A DNA stretch of 64,000 bases from Acidovorax benzenivorans (GTDB lineage: Bacteria; Pseudomonadota; Gammaproteobacteria; Burkholderiales; Burkholderiaceae_C), in assembly GCF_028680575.1 (NCBI RefSeq), contig NZ_JAPCKI010000008.1, positions 62,001 to 126,000 of the forward strand, written 5' to 3'. Positions 27,830 to 37,393 of the stretch are shown here, one piece after another. Each line of letters begins with the position of its first letter. Position 1 is the first letter of the stretch. The translations under genes were made by a program, and so were the position numbers. Under the pieces are notes generated by a model. That model saw only the letters and a list, made by a program, of their open reading frames with translations. It ran no database searches and had not been told where the DNA came from.

Positions 27830-27938
27830 CAGCGAATCAAGAGGCCAGTCAAAAAGAGGGCGAGCGAAGGCTGCAGGGGCCGCCGGACTTGGCGGTCCAA
27901 CGGCTGGGTGATGGGGCAGTGTAGGTAGCGCTGCCCAA

Positions 27939-27983
27939 AATCTGCTTCAGGCAGATTGATGCCTTAATTCAAATTAATTGAAT
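27939..27983. promoter_or_regulatory. Two adjacent palindromes upstream of the b561-YceI operon
   Basis: AATCTGC-TTCAG-GCAGATT (27939-27957) is a perfect 7-base dyad, and ATTCAA-ATTAA-TTGAAT (27967-27983) is a perfect 6-base dyad in a locally AT-rich stretch. They lie 110-155 bases upstream of the cytochrome start. The 354-base gap up to the hemY stop (28184) holds these and no gene. The second has the size and AT character of a MarR- or LysR-type operator. Confidence 0.5.
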
Positions 27984-28183
27984 CGATAGGCCTTGAGCGC
28001 TCAAAGTTCCCCAATGCTGTGCCATTTTTTTTTGGCGCTACCACCTGTGCGCCATGGGCGTGGTGCCCGCGTGGAACATATGGGAGCACCGTTGCCTCAT
28101 GCGTTGGCGAACGGAGGCGCAGCAAATGCAGCGATGGCGGGCTGCACGGGCCGGGAGCGCCGCAGCGCCCCCGGATGCCTGGG

Positions 28184-29461
28184 TTATCGGGCCAGCGCGG
28201 CCTGCTTCCAGGCGCTGGCGGCGGCGCTGTCGTCGCCGCGCTGCTCGGCGAGTTCGGCCAAGTGGCGCCAGGCGCTGGCGCGCAGCTGGGCGTCAGTGAG
28301 CTGCTGGGCGGCCTGGGTCAACAACTGCTGGGCCTTGCCCCACAGCTGGCGCTTGAGGCAAGCCATGCCTGCCAGGTACTGCAGGCGAGCGTCGCGCGGG
28401 TTTGCTTGTTGGGCCGACTCGATGCGCGCCAGCCAGGGGCCGTCGAGCGCGTCCAGCCCCGCCTCCAGCGCGCGCACCAGCTTGAGGGCGTGTTGCTCGG
28501 CCAGTGCATCGGGCAGGTCCACCATGCGTTCCCACACGGGCAGCAGCCAGGCTCGCACCTGCGTGGCATCTCCGCCCAGTGCGGCCAGCCGCTGGGCGGC
28601 GTGGATGGCCAGCTCCGGCATAGTGCGTTCGCTGACCTCCAGCGACAGCCAGATCTGCTGCAGTTGGGCGGTGTCGTGTGCGCTGTTGATGAGTTCGGTG
28701 GCCAGGCCGCGCACGATGCTCTGCGCCGCATTGGGCGAGAACGCGCGGTGTTTGCCCAAGAGGCGTGCGGTGTCCAGCGCGTCTTGCGTCTGGCGCGCCA
28801 GACGGGTGGCTTTGAGCTTGATGCGCAGCGCCAACGTGCGCCGCGCGGCGCCCTGGGGCAGGGCCGCCAAGCGGTCGAGGGCCGCGCTGGCGTCACGGTC
28901 GTCCAGCGACCAACGGGCGGCACGCATCTGGGCGCCTTCGTGCATTTCCTGCTCGTTGATGGAGCCGCGCATGGGGGCTTCTTGCAGCGCGTCCTGCAGG
29001 TGGGTTTCGCGCGTGGCGCGGTCCTGCAGTGCATGCGAGGCCTCGGCGGCAATCATGTGGGACAGGGCCCGCAGCTGCTTGCCATGGGGCACCGCCTCGC
29101 CGCTGACCTTCAGTGCATGTTCTTGCGACAACGCCGCCACGGCGGCCTTGCGCGAGCGGATGAACCGGCCGCCCAGCATGTGGGTCAACGCGTCGAGCAG
29201 TGCGCTGTGCATGGCACGCTCTTTTTGCTGCACGCGCCAGCGGCGTGCCTGGTGTGGCAACGCCAGCAGCGCCGCCAGGGCCCGCAGCGCGGCATACACG
29301 GTGACAAAGCTGCCCACCAGCAGCAACACCACCATGTTGAGCGACAGGTCGATGCGGTAGGGCGGCCAGTACAGGGTGACGGTTCCCTGGTTGTTGCCCG
29401 CAAACAGCGCGGCAGCCACGGCCACGCCAAACAACGCCAAAAGCCAAAGTGCAGCACGCAT
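28184..29461 (-). CDS. hemY: HemY-like membrane protein with TPR repeats
   Basis: A 425-residue protein with two N-terminal membrane helices (about 4-24 and 40-65) linked by GTVTLYWPPYRIDLS, the HemY N-domain signature, and a long helical TPR-like region to the end (WLSLEVSERTMPELAIHAAQ and similar). In proteobacteria it is encoded at the end of the hemCDXY cluster and is thought to help late heme synthesis or porphyrin handling; its biochemical role is unsettled. It begins four bases after the hemX stop. Confidence 0.88.
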   Translation of the reverse strand: MRAALWLLALFGVAVAAALFAGNNQGTVTLYWPPYRIDLSLNMVVLLLVGSFVTVYAALRALAALLALPHQARRWRVQQKERAMHSALLDALTHMLGGRFIRSRKAAVAALSQEHALKVSGEAVPHGKQLRALSHMIAAEASHALQDRATRETHLQDALQEAPMRGSINEQEMHEGAQMRAARWSLDDRDASAALDRLAALPQGAARRTLALRIKLKATRLARQTQDALDTARLLGKHRAFSPNAAQSIVRGLATELINSAHDTAQLQQIWLSLEVSERTMPELAIHAAQRLAALGGDATQVRAWLLPVWERMVDLPDALAEQHALKLVRALEAGLDALDGPWLARIESAQQANPRDARLQYLAGMACLKRQLWGKAQQLLTQAAQQLTDAQLRASAWRHLAELAEQRGDDSAAASAWKQAALAR

Positions 29462-29465
29462 ATCG

Positions 29466-30608
29466 TCAACGTCCGGCCGCGGCTGTGGCCAGGGCAGACA
29501 GGGTTTCGTCCAGGCGCGGCAGCTCGGCCGCCTTCATGCTGGCCTGGGCCTGCTGCAGAGTGGAGGCCACGTTCTGCGTGCGGCGCGAAGCGGGGTCGAA
29601 ATACTTGTTGAGCGCTGCGGTGGCTGCGGCCAAATCGGCCCGGGCCGACTCGAACTGGCGGGCCAGGACGCCCAGGCGTGCATTGAGCAGCTTGAACTTG
29701 AGGTTCTCGCGCAGAAAGAAGGTTTGCTCGGGGGCCAGCAAGATGGCTTCGGGCTGGTCGATGCGGCTCACGCGCACGAGGCTGCGGGCTTCGTCGCGCA
29801 CCACCTCCCAGCTGCGCTGCAAGGCGGTCTGCCACCAGGCCAGATCACCCTGGCCCACGGATTTGTCGCCAGTCTGGGCGCCGGGGCCTGCGGACAGGCG
29901 TTTGGTGGCGGCGGCCTGGGCCACGGCGTTGAGCACAGGCAGGTCGTCCACCTGGCGCACCAGTTCGTCCAGGCGGGCCAGCAACCCGGCGGTGTCCGTC
30001 ACGGTGGCTCGGGTCAGGCGGTCCAGGTCGCGGCCAATAGCGCGCTGCACCGGGGCCAGGCGGGGCTGGGCGGAGCGCTCGATGCGCTGATTGGCGCTTT
30101 TGAGCGCGGCCACCAGAGGCTCCAGGCTGCCCGTGAGCTGGGCCTGCTGCTGCGCCAGGCGGATGGCCGACTCAATGTCCACCACCAGGTTTTCGTCGCG
30201 CGAACGCGACAGGCTTTGCATGAGTTCTTCAAGCTGGCTGCGCTGCAATGCGACCTCGCTCACGCGGGCCTCCGCCACGGACAGGCGAGCCGCCGTGTCG
30301 CGCACCTGCTCTTCGGCTTGGCGGGCCATGGTGCGGGCCTCGATGGCCAGGGCGCCCGAATCTGCCGATTGCCGGGCCAGTTGCTCCTGGATGGCGCTGA
30401 GCTTTTGCCACAGCAGGCCGCTGCTGACCAGTGCGGCCACCGCCACGGTGCCCAGCAGCAATGTCATGGCGCCGCTTCGGCCAGCGCTGGTGGCGGCCGC
30501 TGGTGTGGCAGGTGAGGGGGCCGGGCTCACTGCGGGCGCGCCCACGGCGGCGGCCACGGGGGCTGCGGGGGGCGTGGAGGGCAGGTCGTCAGGAGGCGCA
30601 GAACTCAT
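29466..30608 (-). CDS. hemX: HemX-like membrane protein (uroporphyrinogen-III C-methyltransferase annotated family)
   Basis: A 380-residue protein. The first 60 residues are a Pro/Ala-rich cytoplasmic tail, then one membrane helix (AMTLLLGTVAVAALVSSGLL). A long periplasmic coiled coil follows (about 85-165), and the HemX domain runs to the end with WWQTALQRSWEVVRDEARSL and ILLAPEQTFFLRENLKFKL. Although often labelled a methyltransferase, the sequence has no SAM-binding motif. Its ATG overlaps the hemD stop (ATGA), showing tight coupling; hemY follows by four bases. Confidence 0.88.
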   Translation of the reverse strand: MSSAPPDDLPSTPPAAPVAAAVGAPAVSPAPSPATPAAATSAGRSGAMTLLLGTVAVAALVSSGLLWQKLSAIQEQLARQSADSGALAIEARTMARQAEEQVRDTAARLSVAEARVSEVALQRSQLEELMQSLSRSRDENLVVDIESAIRLAQQQAQLTGSLEPLVAALKSANQRIERSAQPRLAPVQRAIGRDLDRLTRATVTDTAGLLARLDELVRQVDDLPVLNAVAQAAATKRLSAGPGAQTGDKSVGQGDLAWWQTALQRSWEVVRDEARSLVRVSRIDQPEAILLAPEQTFFLRENLKFKLLNARLGVLARQFESARADLAAATAALNKYFDPASRRTQNVASTLQQAQASMKAAELPRLDETLSALATAAAGR

Positions 30609-31417
30609 GCGGCCGATTCTATCGAGGCCACCACGTCTTCCAATGCCGGACGGCATTCCCGCACTACGCCAAAGCCTGCTGCGCGGGCCGCTTCGGCGAT
30701 GCGCGGGTGGGTGGCCAGCGCGTGCGCGGCGCCCCAGTGCTGGCCCGGCAGGGCTTCGGCCAGGTGGGCCACGGCTTCAGAGCTGCTCAGCAGCCAGATG
30801 GAGCCATCGTGCGCCGCCTGTTGCGCCAACGCCACCTCATGCGCCGAAAAGTGCGGCGCACCACGTTGGTAGGCCACCACAAACTCCACCATGCCACCCG
30901 CCGCCTCGATCTGGCGCGCCAGCCAGTCGCGGCCGTTGCCTTGGCTTTCATGCTCACCCTGAGGGGGGGCGGATCTCCCGCGCACGATCAGCACGCGGTC
31001 GCCGGGCCGGATCTGTGTGGCCACCTGTTGCCACAGCGCTTCCGAGTCGAATTGCGGCGCATCCGGCGCGGGGCCGTCAATGCAGCCCGATGGCACACCA
31101 GCCTGCTCCAGCGCTCGCACCGTGCCGGGGCCAGGTGCCCACGCTCTTGTTTTGATAGCTGGTTGCGCTTTACCAGCAAGCGCTAGAACCTTGTTTTGCT
31201 CAAAAAAATGAACCACTGCGTTGCCGCTGACAAACATCAGCGCCCGGTACTGTGCAAGCCGGACATGCGCCTGGGTGAGCGCTTGCTCTGCCGCCGCGTC
31301 GCGGCACGGGCCGATGGCGATGAGCGGCAGGGCCACGGCATCCACCCCGCGCGCACCCAGCAGCTGCACCCAGTGCGCAGCCTCGCGGGCGGGCCGCGTG
31401 ACGATCACCCGGGGCAT
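30605..31417 (-). CDS. hemD: Uroporphyrinogen-III synthase carrying an in-frame repeat insertion
   Basis: A 270-residue enzyme that closes hydroxymethylbilane to uroporphyrinogen III. MPRVIVTRPAREAAHW is the usual N-terminus, and PGDRVLIVRGRSAPP and SSSEAVAHLAEAL are the later conserved segments. The ATG at 31417 is chosen for that N-terminus; a TTG at 31432 overlapping the hemC stop is the alternative. Codons for residues about 79-98 (EQNKVLALAGKAQPAIKTRA) come from a copy of the dispersed palindrome and use CTA, AAA and AGA codons rare elsewhere here. That segment sits in a surface linker region after FVSGNAVVHFF, so the enzyme may tolerate it. Confidence 0.9.
   Translation of the reverse strand: MPRVIVTRPAREAAHWVQLLGARGVDAVALPLIAIGPCRDAAAEQALTQAHVRLAQYRALMFVSGNAVVHFFEQNKVLALAGKAQPAIKTRAWAPGPGTVRALEQAGVPSGCIDGPAPDAPQFDSEALWQQVATQIRPGDRVLIVRGRSAPPQGEHESQGNGRDWLARQIEAAGGMVEFVVAYQRGAPHFSAHEVALAQQAAHDGSIWLLSSSEAVAHLAEALPGQHWGAAHALATHPRIAEAARAAGFGVVRECRPALEDVVASIESAA
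31149..31198. repeat. Dispersed palindrome inside the hemD coding region
   Basis: Both arms are recognisable: TTTTGATAGCTGGTTGCGCT, a spacer, then AGCAAGCGCTAGAACCTTGT, in a locally AT-richer stretch. The copy keeps the hemD frame open and adds about 16-20 residues. Compare intergenic copies at 18508-18565 and 43481-43528. Confidence 0.8.
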
Positions 31418-31428
31418 GGCATGGGCGA

Positions 31429-32364
31429 TCAAATCAGGGGTTCTGCGCCCCGGGCACCACCGGCACGCAGGCGCTGGGCAATCGCGTCGCCCAGTGCTTC
31501 GGCCTGCGCCAGCGTGGTAACGGCGGCGTTGTCTGCCACACGTACCAGGGGGGCCTGCCCGTCCACGTCGCCCCAGGCGGCATCAAGCTGCAATACATCG
31601 TTGGTGAACGTGCCGTGCGCTGCCAGCGGCATCGAGCAGCTGCCGCCCATGGCGCGGCTCACGGCACGCTCGGCGGCCACCGTCAGCCAGGTGGCCTGGT
31701 GCGCCAGCGGTGCCAGCGCGTCGATCAGATCCTGCCGGTCGCTGCGCACCTCGATGCCCAGCGCGCCCTGGCCTGCGGCGGGCAGCATGGCGGTGGGGGC
31801 AAACGTGGCGCGGATGCGGGCTTCCAGACCCAGGCGCTTGAGGCCTGCGGCGGCCAGCACGATGGCGTCGTACTGGCCGTCGTCCAGCTTGCGCAGGCGG
31901 GTGTCCAGGTTGCCACGCAAGGGCTCAATCTTCAGGTCGGGCCGCAGGGCCTGCAGCAGCACCTGGCGGCGCAGGCTGGAGGTGCCGACGACGGCGCCCT
32001 GTGGCAGGGCGTCCAGGTTCTCATAGTGGGGGGAGACAAAGGCATCGCGCGGGTCTTCGCGCTCCATCACACAGGCCAGGGCAAACCCCTCGGGCAGCTC
32101 CATGGGCACGTCCTTGAGCGAATGCACGGCGATGTGGGCGCGGCCTTCTTCGAGGGCCACTTCCAGCTCTTTGACAAACAGGCCCTTGCCGCCGACCTTG
32201 CTGAGCGATTTGTCCAGAATCTGGTCGCCCTTGGTGGTCATGCCCAGCAGTTGCACGCTGTGGCCACGGGCTTCGAGCAGTGCTTTGACATGCTCAGCCT
32301 GCCACAGCGCGAGGCGGCTTTCGCGGGTGGCAATGATGATAGTGGGCGTTTGCGAGGGGCTCAA
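31429..32364 (-). CDS. hemC: Porphobilinogen deaminase (hydroxymethylbilane synthase)
   Basis: A 311-residue enzyme that polymerises four porphobilinogen units. [20 protein letters not shown] at the N-terminus, [16 protein letters not shown] with the catalytic Asp, and [12 protein letters not shown] with the Cys that holds the dipyrromethane cofactor are present. [18 protein letters not shown] is the substrate-binding loop. First gene of a hemC-hemD-hemX-hemY operon. It is divergent from ppc with 128 bases between the two starts. Confidence 0.96.
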   Translation of the reverse strand: MSPSQTPTIIIATRESRLALWQAEHVKALLEARGHSVQLLGMTTKGDQILDKSLSKVGGKGLFVKELEVALEEGRAHIAVHSLKDVPMELPEGFALACVMEREDPRDAFVSPHYENLDALPQGAVVGTSSLRRQVLLQALRPDLKIEPLRGNLDTRLRKLDDGQYDAIVLAAAGLKRLGLEARIRATFAPTAMLPAAGQGALGIEVRSDRQDLIDALAPLAHQATWLTVAAERAVSRAMGGSCSMPLAAHGTFTNDVLQLDAAWGDVDGQAPLVRVADNAAVTTLAQAEALGDAIAQRLRAGGARGAEPLI

Positions 32365-32492
32365 GTTCGTAACCTGTTTGTAATTATTCAGGGGCTCAGG
32401 ATGCTAGCATGCGCCCGCACTGGGGCTGGTGCGGCCTGCGGTCATGCGGGTGGTCGGCGCCAGGCCATCCCACTCATCCCGGAGACTCCTGC

Positions 32493-35282
32493 ATGAAACG
32501 ATCCGACAAGGACCAGCCCCTGATTGATGACATCCGCCTGCTGGGCCGCATTCTGGGTGATGTGATCCGTGAACAGGAGGGGGTGGATGCATACGAGCTG
32601 GTCGAGCAGGTGCGCAAACTCTCGGTGGCCTTTCGCCGCGATGCCGACCAGGAGGCCGACCGTGCGCTCAAGAAGCTGCTCAAGTCGCTGTCCGGCGACC
32701 AGACGGTGAGCGTGATCCGTGCGTTCACCTACTTCAGCCACCTGGCCAACCTGGCCGAAGACCGCCACCATATCCGCCGCCGCGCCGTACACGAGCGCGC
32801 GGGCGACACGCAAGAGGGCAGCATCGAGGTTGCTCTGTCGCGCCTGCGCTGGGCCGGTATTGCGCCCAAGACGATTTCGCAGACGCTGGCAGGCAGCTAT
32901 GTGGCGCCCGTGCTCACGGCTCACCCCACCGAGGTGCAGCGCAAGAGCATTCTGGATGCCGAGCGCGACATCGCTCAGTTGCTGGCCACGCGCGACGACA
33001 TCCAGGTACGCGCCCAGCTCTACAACAGCGCCAAGGATGCGCTCACCCCGCGCGAGCTGGCCGCCAACGAGGCGCTGCTGCGTGCCCGCGTGGCCCAGCT
33101 GTGGCAAACGCGCCTGCTGCGCTACAGCAAGCTCACCGTGGCCGACGAGATCGAGAACGCGCTTTCTTATTACGAGGCCACCTTCTTGCGCGAGATCCCC
33201 AAGATCTATGCGGACCTGGAAAACGAGCTGGGCCAATACCCCGTGCACAGCTTTCTGCGCATGGGCCAGTGGATCGGCGGCGATCGCGACGGCAATCCGA
33301 ATGTCACTGCGCAAACCTTGCAATACGCCCTGGGCCGCCAGGCCGAAGTCGCCCTGCGCCACTACCTGACCGAGGTGCATTACCTGGGCGGCGAGCTGTC
33401 GCTGTCGGCGCGCCTGGTGCAGGTGTCGGCCGAGATGGAGGCACTGGCCCATCGCTCACCCGACACCAATGAGCATCGCGTGGACGAGCCCTACCGCCGG
33501 GCGCTGACTGGTATCTATGCGCGCCTCGCGGCGTCACTCAAGGATTTGACGGGCGGCGAGGCAGCCCGCCATGCCGTGGCGCCACAGAACGCCTATGCCA
33601 GCGCCGAAGAGTTTTTGGCTGACCTGCGGGTGATCGAGGCCTCGCTCCAATCCCACCACGGCCAGTCATTGGCCGCAGAGCGTCTGCACCCGCTGATCCG
33701 CGCAGTGCAGGTGTTTGGGTTCCATCTCGCCACGGTGGACTTGCGCCAAAGCTCCGACAAACACGAAGAGGTGGTGGCCGAGCTGCTGGCCAAGGCGCGC
33801 ATCGAGCCGAACTATGCGGGCCTGCAAGAAGCCGCCAAGCGCGCGCTGCTGATCAAGTTGTTGAACGATGCGCGCCCGCTGCGTGTGGTGGGCGCCGAGT
33901 ATTCCTCCCACGCACAAAGCGAGCTGGCCATCTTCGAAACCGCCCGCGTGATGCGCGAGCGTTTTGGTCACGAGGCCATCCGCCACTACATCATCAGCCA
34001 CACCGAGACGGTGAGCGACCTGCTCGAAGTGCTGTTGCTGCAAAAGGAAGTGGGTCTGATGAATGGGACCCTGGACGCCGAGTCCAAGAACCACCTCATC
34101 GTGGTGCCACTGTTCGAGACCATCGAAGACCTGCGCAACGCCGCGCCCATCATGCGCGAGTTCTATGCGTTGCCCGGCGTGGCCGCGTTGGTGCAGCGCA
34201 GCAGCGGCGAGCAGGACATCATGCTGGGCTACAGCGACAGCAACAAGGACGGCGGCATCTTCACCAGCAATTGGGAGCTGTACCGCGCCGAGATCGCCCT
34301 CGTCGAACTGTTTGACGAACTCGCCACCAGCCATGGCATCCAGTTGCGCATGTTCCACGGCCGGGGCGGCACGGTGGGCCGGGGCGGTGGCCCCAGCTAC
34401 CAGGCCATCCTGGCGCAACCCCCTGGCACCGTGCGCGGGCAGATCCGCCTGACGGAGCAGGGTGAAGTCATTGCCTCCAAATACGCCAACCCCGAGATCG
34501 GCCGCCGCAATCTCGAAACCCTGGTCGCCGCCACGCTCGAAGCCACGCTGCTGCAGCCCACCAAGCCTGCGACCAAGGCTTTTTTGGATGCGGCCGCGCA
34601 GCTCTCGTTGGCGAGCATGGGCGGCTACCGCGCGCTGGTGTACGAGACCCCTGGCTTCACCGAGTATTTCTTCAACTCCACCCCCATCCGCGAGATCGCC
34701 GAACTCAACATCGGCTCCCGCCCCGCATCGCGCAAGGCCAGTCAGAAAATTGAGGACCTGCGTGCCATCCCCTGGGGTTTCAGCTGGGGCCAGTGCCGCC
34801 TCACGCTGCCCGGCTGGTACGGTTTTGGCTCGGCCGTGGAGTCGTTTGTGAATACCCAGGGCAAGGACCCCAAGGCGCAACTGGCCTTGCTGCAAAAGAT
34901 GTACCGCCAGTGGCCGTTCTTTCGCACCCTGCTGTCCAACATGGATATGGTGCTTGCCAAAAGCGACCTGGCCCTGGCCTCGCGCTATAGCGAACTCGTG
35001 ACCGATGCGCGCCTGCGCAAGAAGGTGTTCACCAGCATTGAGGCCGAATGGCACCGCACGGCCGAGGCGCTCACGCGGATCACGGGCGACAAGCAGCGCC
35101 TGACGCACAACACGGCGCTGGCGCGCTCCATCAAGCACCGCTTTCCGTACATCGATCCGCTGCACCACCTGCAGGTCGAGTTGGTGCGCCGCTGGCGCGC
35201 GGGGCAGGGCGATGAGCGGGTGCAGACCGGGATTCACATTTCCATCAACGGCATTGCGGCGGGGCTTCGCAATACCGGCTGA
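32493..35282 (+). CDS. ppc: Phosphoenolpyruvate carboxylase
   Basis: A 929-residue enzyme that adds bicarbonate to phosphoenolpyruvate to replenish oxaloacetate. [20 protein letters not shown] carries the catalytic His; [20 protein letters not shown] and [20 protein letters not shown] form the active-site loops. The end [10 protein letters not shown] is the invariant C-terminus involved in inhibitor binding. The ATG at 32493 is preceded by GGAG at nine bases; a longer upstream reading frame is not protein-like. Full length for bacterial PEPC. Confidence 0.97.
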   Translation: MKRSDKDQPLIDDIRLLGRILGDVIREQEGVDAYELVEQVRKLSVAFRRDADQEADRALKKLLKSLSGDQTVSVIRAFTYFSHLANLAEDRHHIRRRAVHERAGDTQEGSIEVALSRLRWAGIAPKTISQTLAGSYVAPVLTAHPTEVQRKSILDAERDIAQLLATRDDIQVRAQLYNSAKDALTPRELAANEALLRARVAQLWQTRLLRYSKLTVADEIENALSYYEATFLREIPKIYADLENELGQYPVHSFLRMGQWIGGDRDGNPNVTAQTLQYALGRQAEVALRHYLTEVHYLGGELSLSARLVQVSAEMEALAHRSPDTNEHRVDEPYRRALTGIYARLAASLKDLTGGEAARHAVAPQNAYASAEEFLADLRVIEASLQSHHGQSLAAERLHPLIRAVQVFGFHLATVDLRQSSDKHEEVVAELLAKARIEPNYAGLQEAAKRALLIKLLNDARPLRVVGAEYSSHAQSELAIFETARVMRERFGHEAIRHYIISHTETVSDLLEVLLLQKEVGLMNGTLDAESKNHLIVVPLFETIEDLRNAAPIMREFYALPGVAALVQRSSGEQDIMLGYSDSNKDGGIFTSNWELYRAEIALVELFDELATSHGIQLRMFHGRGGTVGRGGGPSYQAILAQPPGTVRGQIRLTEQGEVIASKYANPEIGRRNLETLVAATLEATLLQPTKPATKAFLDAAAQLSLASMGGYRALVYETPGFTEYFFNSTPIREIAELNIGSRPASRKASQKIEDLRAIPWGFSWGQCRLTLPGWYGFGSAVESFVNTQGKDPKAQLALLQKMYRQWPFFRTLLSNMDMVLAKSDLALASRYSELVTDARLRKKVFTSIEAEWHRTAEALTRITGDKQRLTHNTALARSIKHRFPYIDPLHHLQVELVRRWRAGQGDERVQTGIHISINGIAAGLRNTG

Positions 35283-35349
35283 TCGGTGGGTAGCGCCGCG
35301 CGATCTGGCTCTGTGCGTCACGGCCTGCTGCGAACGCTGGCACCCACAA

Positions 35350-35374
35350 CAAAAAGGGCTCCCAGAGGGAGCCC
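35350..35374 (-). terminator. Intrinsic terminator of the DUF4148 gene
   Basis: GGGCTCC and GGAGCCC pair around a five-base loop, followed on the minus strand by TTTTT. It lies about 100 bases beyond the DUF4148 stop and may also stop ppc transcripts arriving from the other side. Confidence 0.75.
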
Positions 35375-35476
35375 GATCTGCCTGCCCGCCCCTGCGGTTC
35401 AGTTAACACTCCCCATGGCAGCAACACCCGCGAACGCGAAGTGCCGCCACCATGGGAAGTCCCGCAACTGCGTCAA

Positions 35477-35770
35477 TTACATGGCGCTGAATTCGCCGTG
35501 GGGGATCTGGCCGGTGCGCACAGCGTCAGCAGCCTGGGCACGCACGGCAGCGCGGTCAGCGGTGGACTTGTAGGTCACCACGCGCGAGCCTGCTGGCTCC
35601 ATGTTGTGGGTGCGGGCTTCGACCACGGCTTCGGCCGTTACTTCAGCACGGGTGCGGTTGGTGTCGAACTTCAGGGCAAATTGCGAGCCATCGGCTTCGT
35701 CAGCATGGGCACCAAAGGCGGCGAAAGCGGCAACAGCGGCGACGGAGAGGAAACGGGCAGTCTTGTTCAT
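35477..35770 (-). CDS. DUF4148-family small exported protein
   Basis: A 97-residue protein with a Sec signal peptide (MNKTARFLSVAAVAAFAAFG, cleavage near AHA-DE). The mature part has the DUF4148 pattern: TRAEVTAEAVVEARTHNMEPAGSR, then STADRAAVRAQAADAVRTG, ending IPHGEFSAM. The family is abundant in Burkholderiales, often in stress-responsive multigene sets; function is unknown. Its own terminator follows and a palindromic site lies 160 bases upstream. Confidence 0.9.
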   Translation of the reverse strand: MNKTARFLSVAAVAAFAAFGAHADEADGSQFALKFDTNRTRAEVTAEAVVEARTHNMEPAGSRVVTYKSTADRAAVRAQAADAVRTGQIPHGEFSAM

Positions 35771-35929
35771 GATGAAAATCCTTGAAAGTTGAAAAAGCGT
35801 CTCAAAAAAGCCGGGTCAAAAACCATTCCTGAACCGGGTTCGGTGAGTCGCCTTGCGGGTTCGGCTCATCGATGGGATGAACTGTACGCCGGTGCTGTTC
35901 AGAGAAAAACTACTCAGTCGCAAACTAAC

Positions 35930-35948
35930 TGTTCCAGTATTGAGAACA
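35930..35948. promoter_or_regulatory. Dyad TGTTC-N9-GAACA in a 304-base gap
   Basis: A perfect five-base inverted repeat with T-N11-A-like spacing lies in the gap between the DUF4148 start (35770) and the AI-2E permease stop (36075). It could be an operator for the DUF4148 gene. No gene is seen in the gap. Confidence 0.35.
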
Positions 35949-36074
35949 ATCTTTGAGGCCGCTTCGACCACAGGGGGGCGCCTTGATGTGCGGGTGAGAT
36001 GGGGTGGGACTGAGATGCCATCACTCCGCAGCGAGGCAGGGGGCGCAGGCAGAGTTCGCAGCAGATGCTGCGTC

Positions 36075-37325
36075 TCAGTCCCCCAGCAACTCGCCCACGG
36101 CCTTCAGGTCTTCCACCCGGTCACACACGGCCTTCACGGCCATCATCACCGGGATGCCCAGCAGCAGCCCCCACAGTCCCCACAGCCAGCCCCAGGCCAG
36201 CACGCTGACGAACACGGCCACGGGGCTCATGCTGCTGGTGCGGCTCGTGAGCCAGGGGGTGAGCAGGTTCCCGATCAGGGTGTGGATGACCAGCGAGGCG
36301 CCGCCGATGGCCATGGCCATGTCCAGGGTGCCAAACTGCAAGAACGCCACCAGGGCCGAGGCCCCCGTGACCAGCGCCGAGCCGATGTACGGCGCGAGGT
36401 TGAGCACCGCGGCCACGACGCCCCATACGGCCGCGTTTTCCAGCCCCAACGCCCAGTAGGCGGTGCCGGTGGCCAAGCCCACCAGCACGCTGGTGAACAC
36501 CTGCAGCAGCAGATAACGCTGTATCTGCTGGGTGATGTCTTGCAGCACATGGATGGTCACCTTGCGCCGCTCCAGGCTGGTGCCCGCGATGCGCAGCAGC
36601 TTGTCGCGAAACAGGTTGCCCGAGGCGAGGGCGAAGTAGGTCAGAAACACCACCACCATGAGCTGCCCCAGGGCGGACATGAGGCCCATGGTGCCGCTCC
36701 ACAGGTAGTCGCGGATGTTGAAGGGCGGGCGCTCCACGATAACGCGCTGCACCCCCCGGCGTGGCGCCGTGCTGCTGGCACTGTTTTCGTTGGCAGCCTG
36801 CTCGATCTGGGTGGCCGCCTTCTGCACGGTGTCCAGCGGGCTGCTGCCACCCGCGCGAGCCTTGAGGTTGTCGCGGACCTTTTTGGCGGCGACGGGTACC
36901 GAGTCCACCAGTTGGGCCGCGCCATCGCTGAGCGACCAGGCCGTGCTGGCCAGCACGGCGACGATGGCCACCAGCAACACCCCCGCCCCCACCGCCCGTG
37001 GCACACGCCAGCGGGCCATCATCTCCACCGTCGGCCGCAGCGCAATGGTCAGCAGCAGACTCAGCATGATGGGAATGAACACCGCGCTGGCCCAATGCAG
37101 CAGCGCTACGCTGGCAAACAGCGCCAGCAACGCGAGCGACAGGTTGCGCACGTCCACGGGCATGTGGAGCATCAGGGGCGCCGGGTTGGCAGGAGGGGAG
37201 AACCCTGCGGCTGCCTGGGCCTCGGAGTTTTCGCGGGGCGCAGCGTCCGCCAACTGTGCGGCGGCTACCTGTCCTGCCGTCGGGGTTGCGTCTGGTGGCG
37301 TCGTGGTGGTGGGCTCAGTCGTCAT
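36075..37325 (-). CDS. AI-2E transporter family (PerM/YdiK-type) membrane protein
   Basis: A 416-residue protein with about eight membrane helices. The N-terminal 60 residues are a Thr/Pro/Ala-rich hydrophilic tail not found in shorter relatives. Family marks include VFIPIMLSLLLTIALRPTVE, LGQLMVVVFLTYFALASGNL, VLNLAPYIGSALVTG and GWLWGLWGLLLGIPVMMAVK near the end. Members have been linked to autoinducer-2 export, Na+/H+ exchange or permease roles; the substrate here cannot be told. It is a single gene between DUF4148 and the Spherulin-4 gene. Confidence 0.88.
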   Translation of the reverse strand: MTTEPTTTTPPDATPTAGQVAAAQLADAAPRENSEAQAAAGFSPPANPAPLMLHMPVDVRNLSLALLALFASVALLHWASAVFIPIMLSLLLTIALRPTVEMMARWRVPRAVGAGVLLVAIVAVLASTAWSLSDGAAQLVDSVPVAAKKVRDNLKARAGGSSPLDTVQKAATQIEQAANENSASSTAPRRGVQRVIVERPPFNIRDYLWSGTMGLMSALGQLMVVVFLTYFALASGNLFRDKLLRIAGTSLERRKVTIHVLQDITQQIQRYLLLQVFTSVLVGLATGTAYWALGLENAAVWGVVAAVLNLAPYIGSALVTGASALVAFLQFGTLDMAMAIGGASLVIHTLIGNLLTPWLTSRTSSMSPVAVFVSVLAWGWLWGLWGLLLGIPVMMAVKAVCDRVEDLKAVGELLGD

Positions 37326-37393
37326 GCGCCGATTGTGAGGGGGCCGTTGGCAGACGCATGTAGGCGCTCAGCGCTTGGTATGGCCCGCAGTCT

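Noticed and set aside
29466..30608. HemX as a functional uroporphyrinogen methyltransferase
   Set aside because: The protein has a membrane helix and coiled coil but none of the SAM-binding motifs of CobA/CysG enzymes.
33666..35321. A 551-codon open frame opposite ppc
   Set aside because: It mirrors the ppc codons, has no family signature, and ppc is unmistakable on the plus strand.
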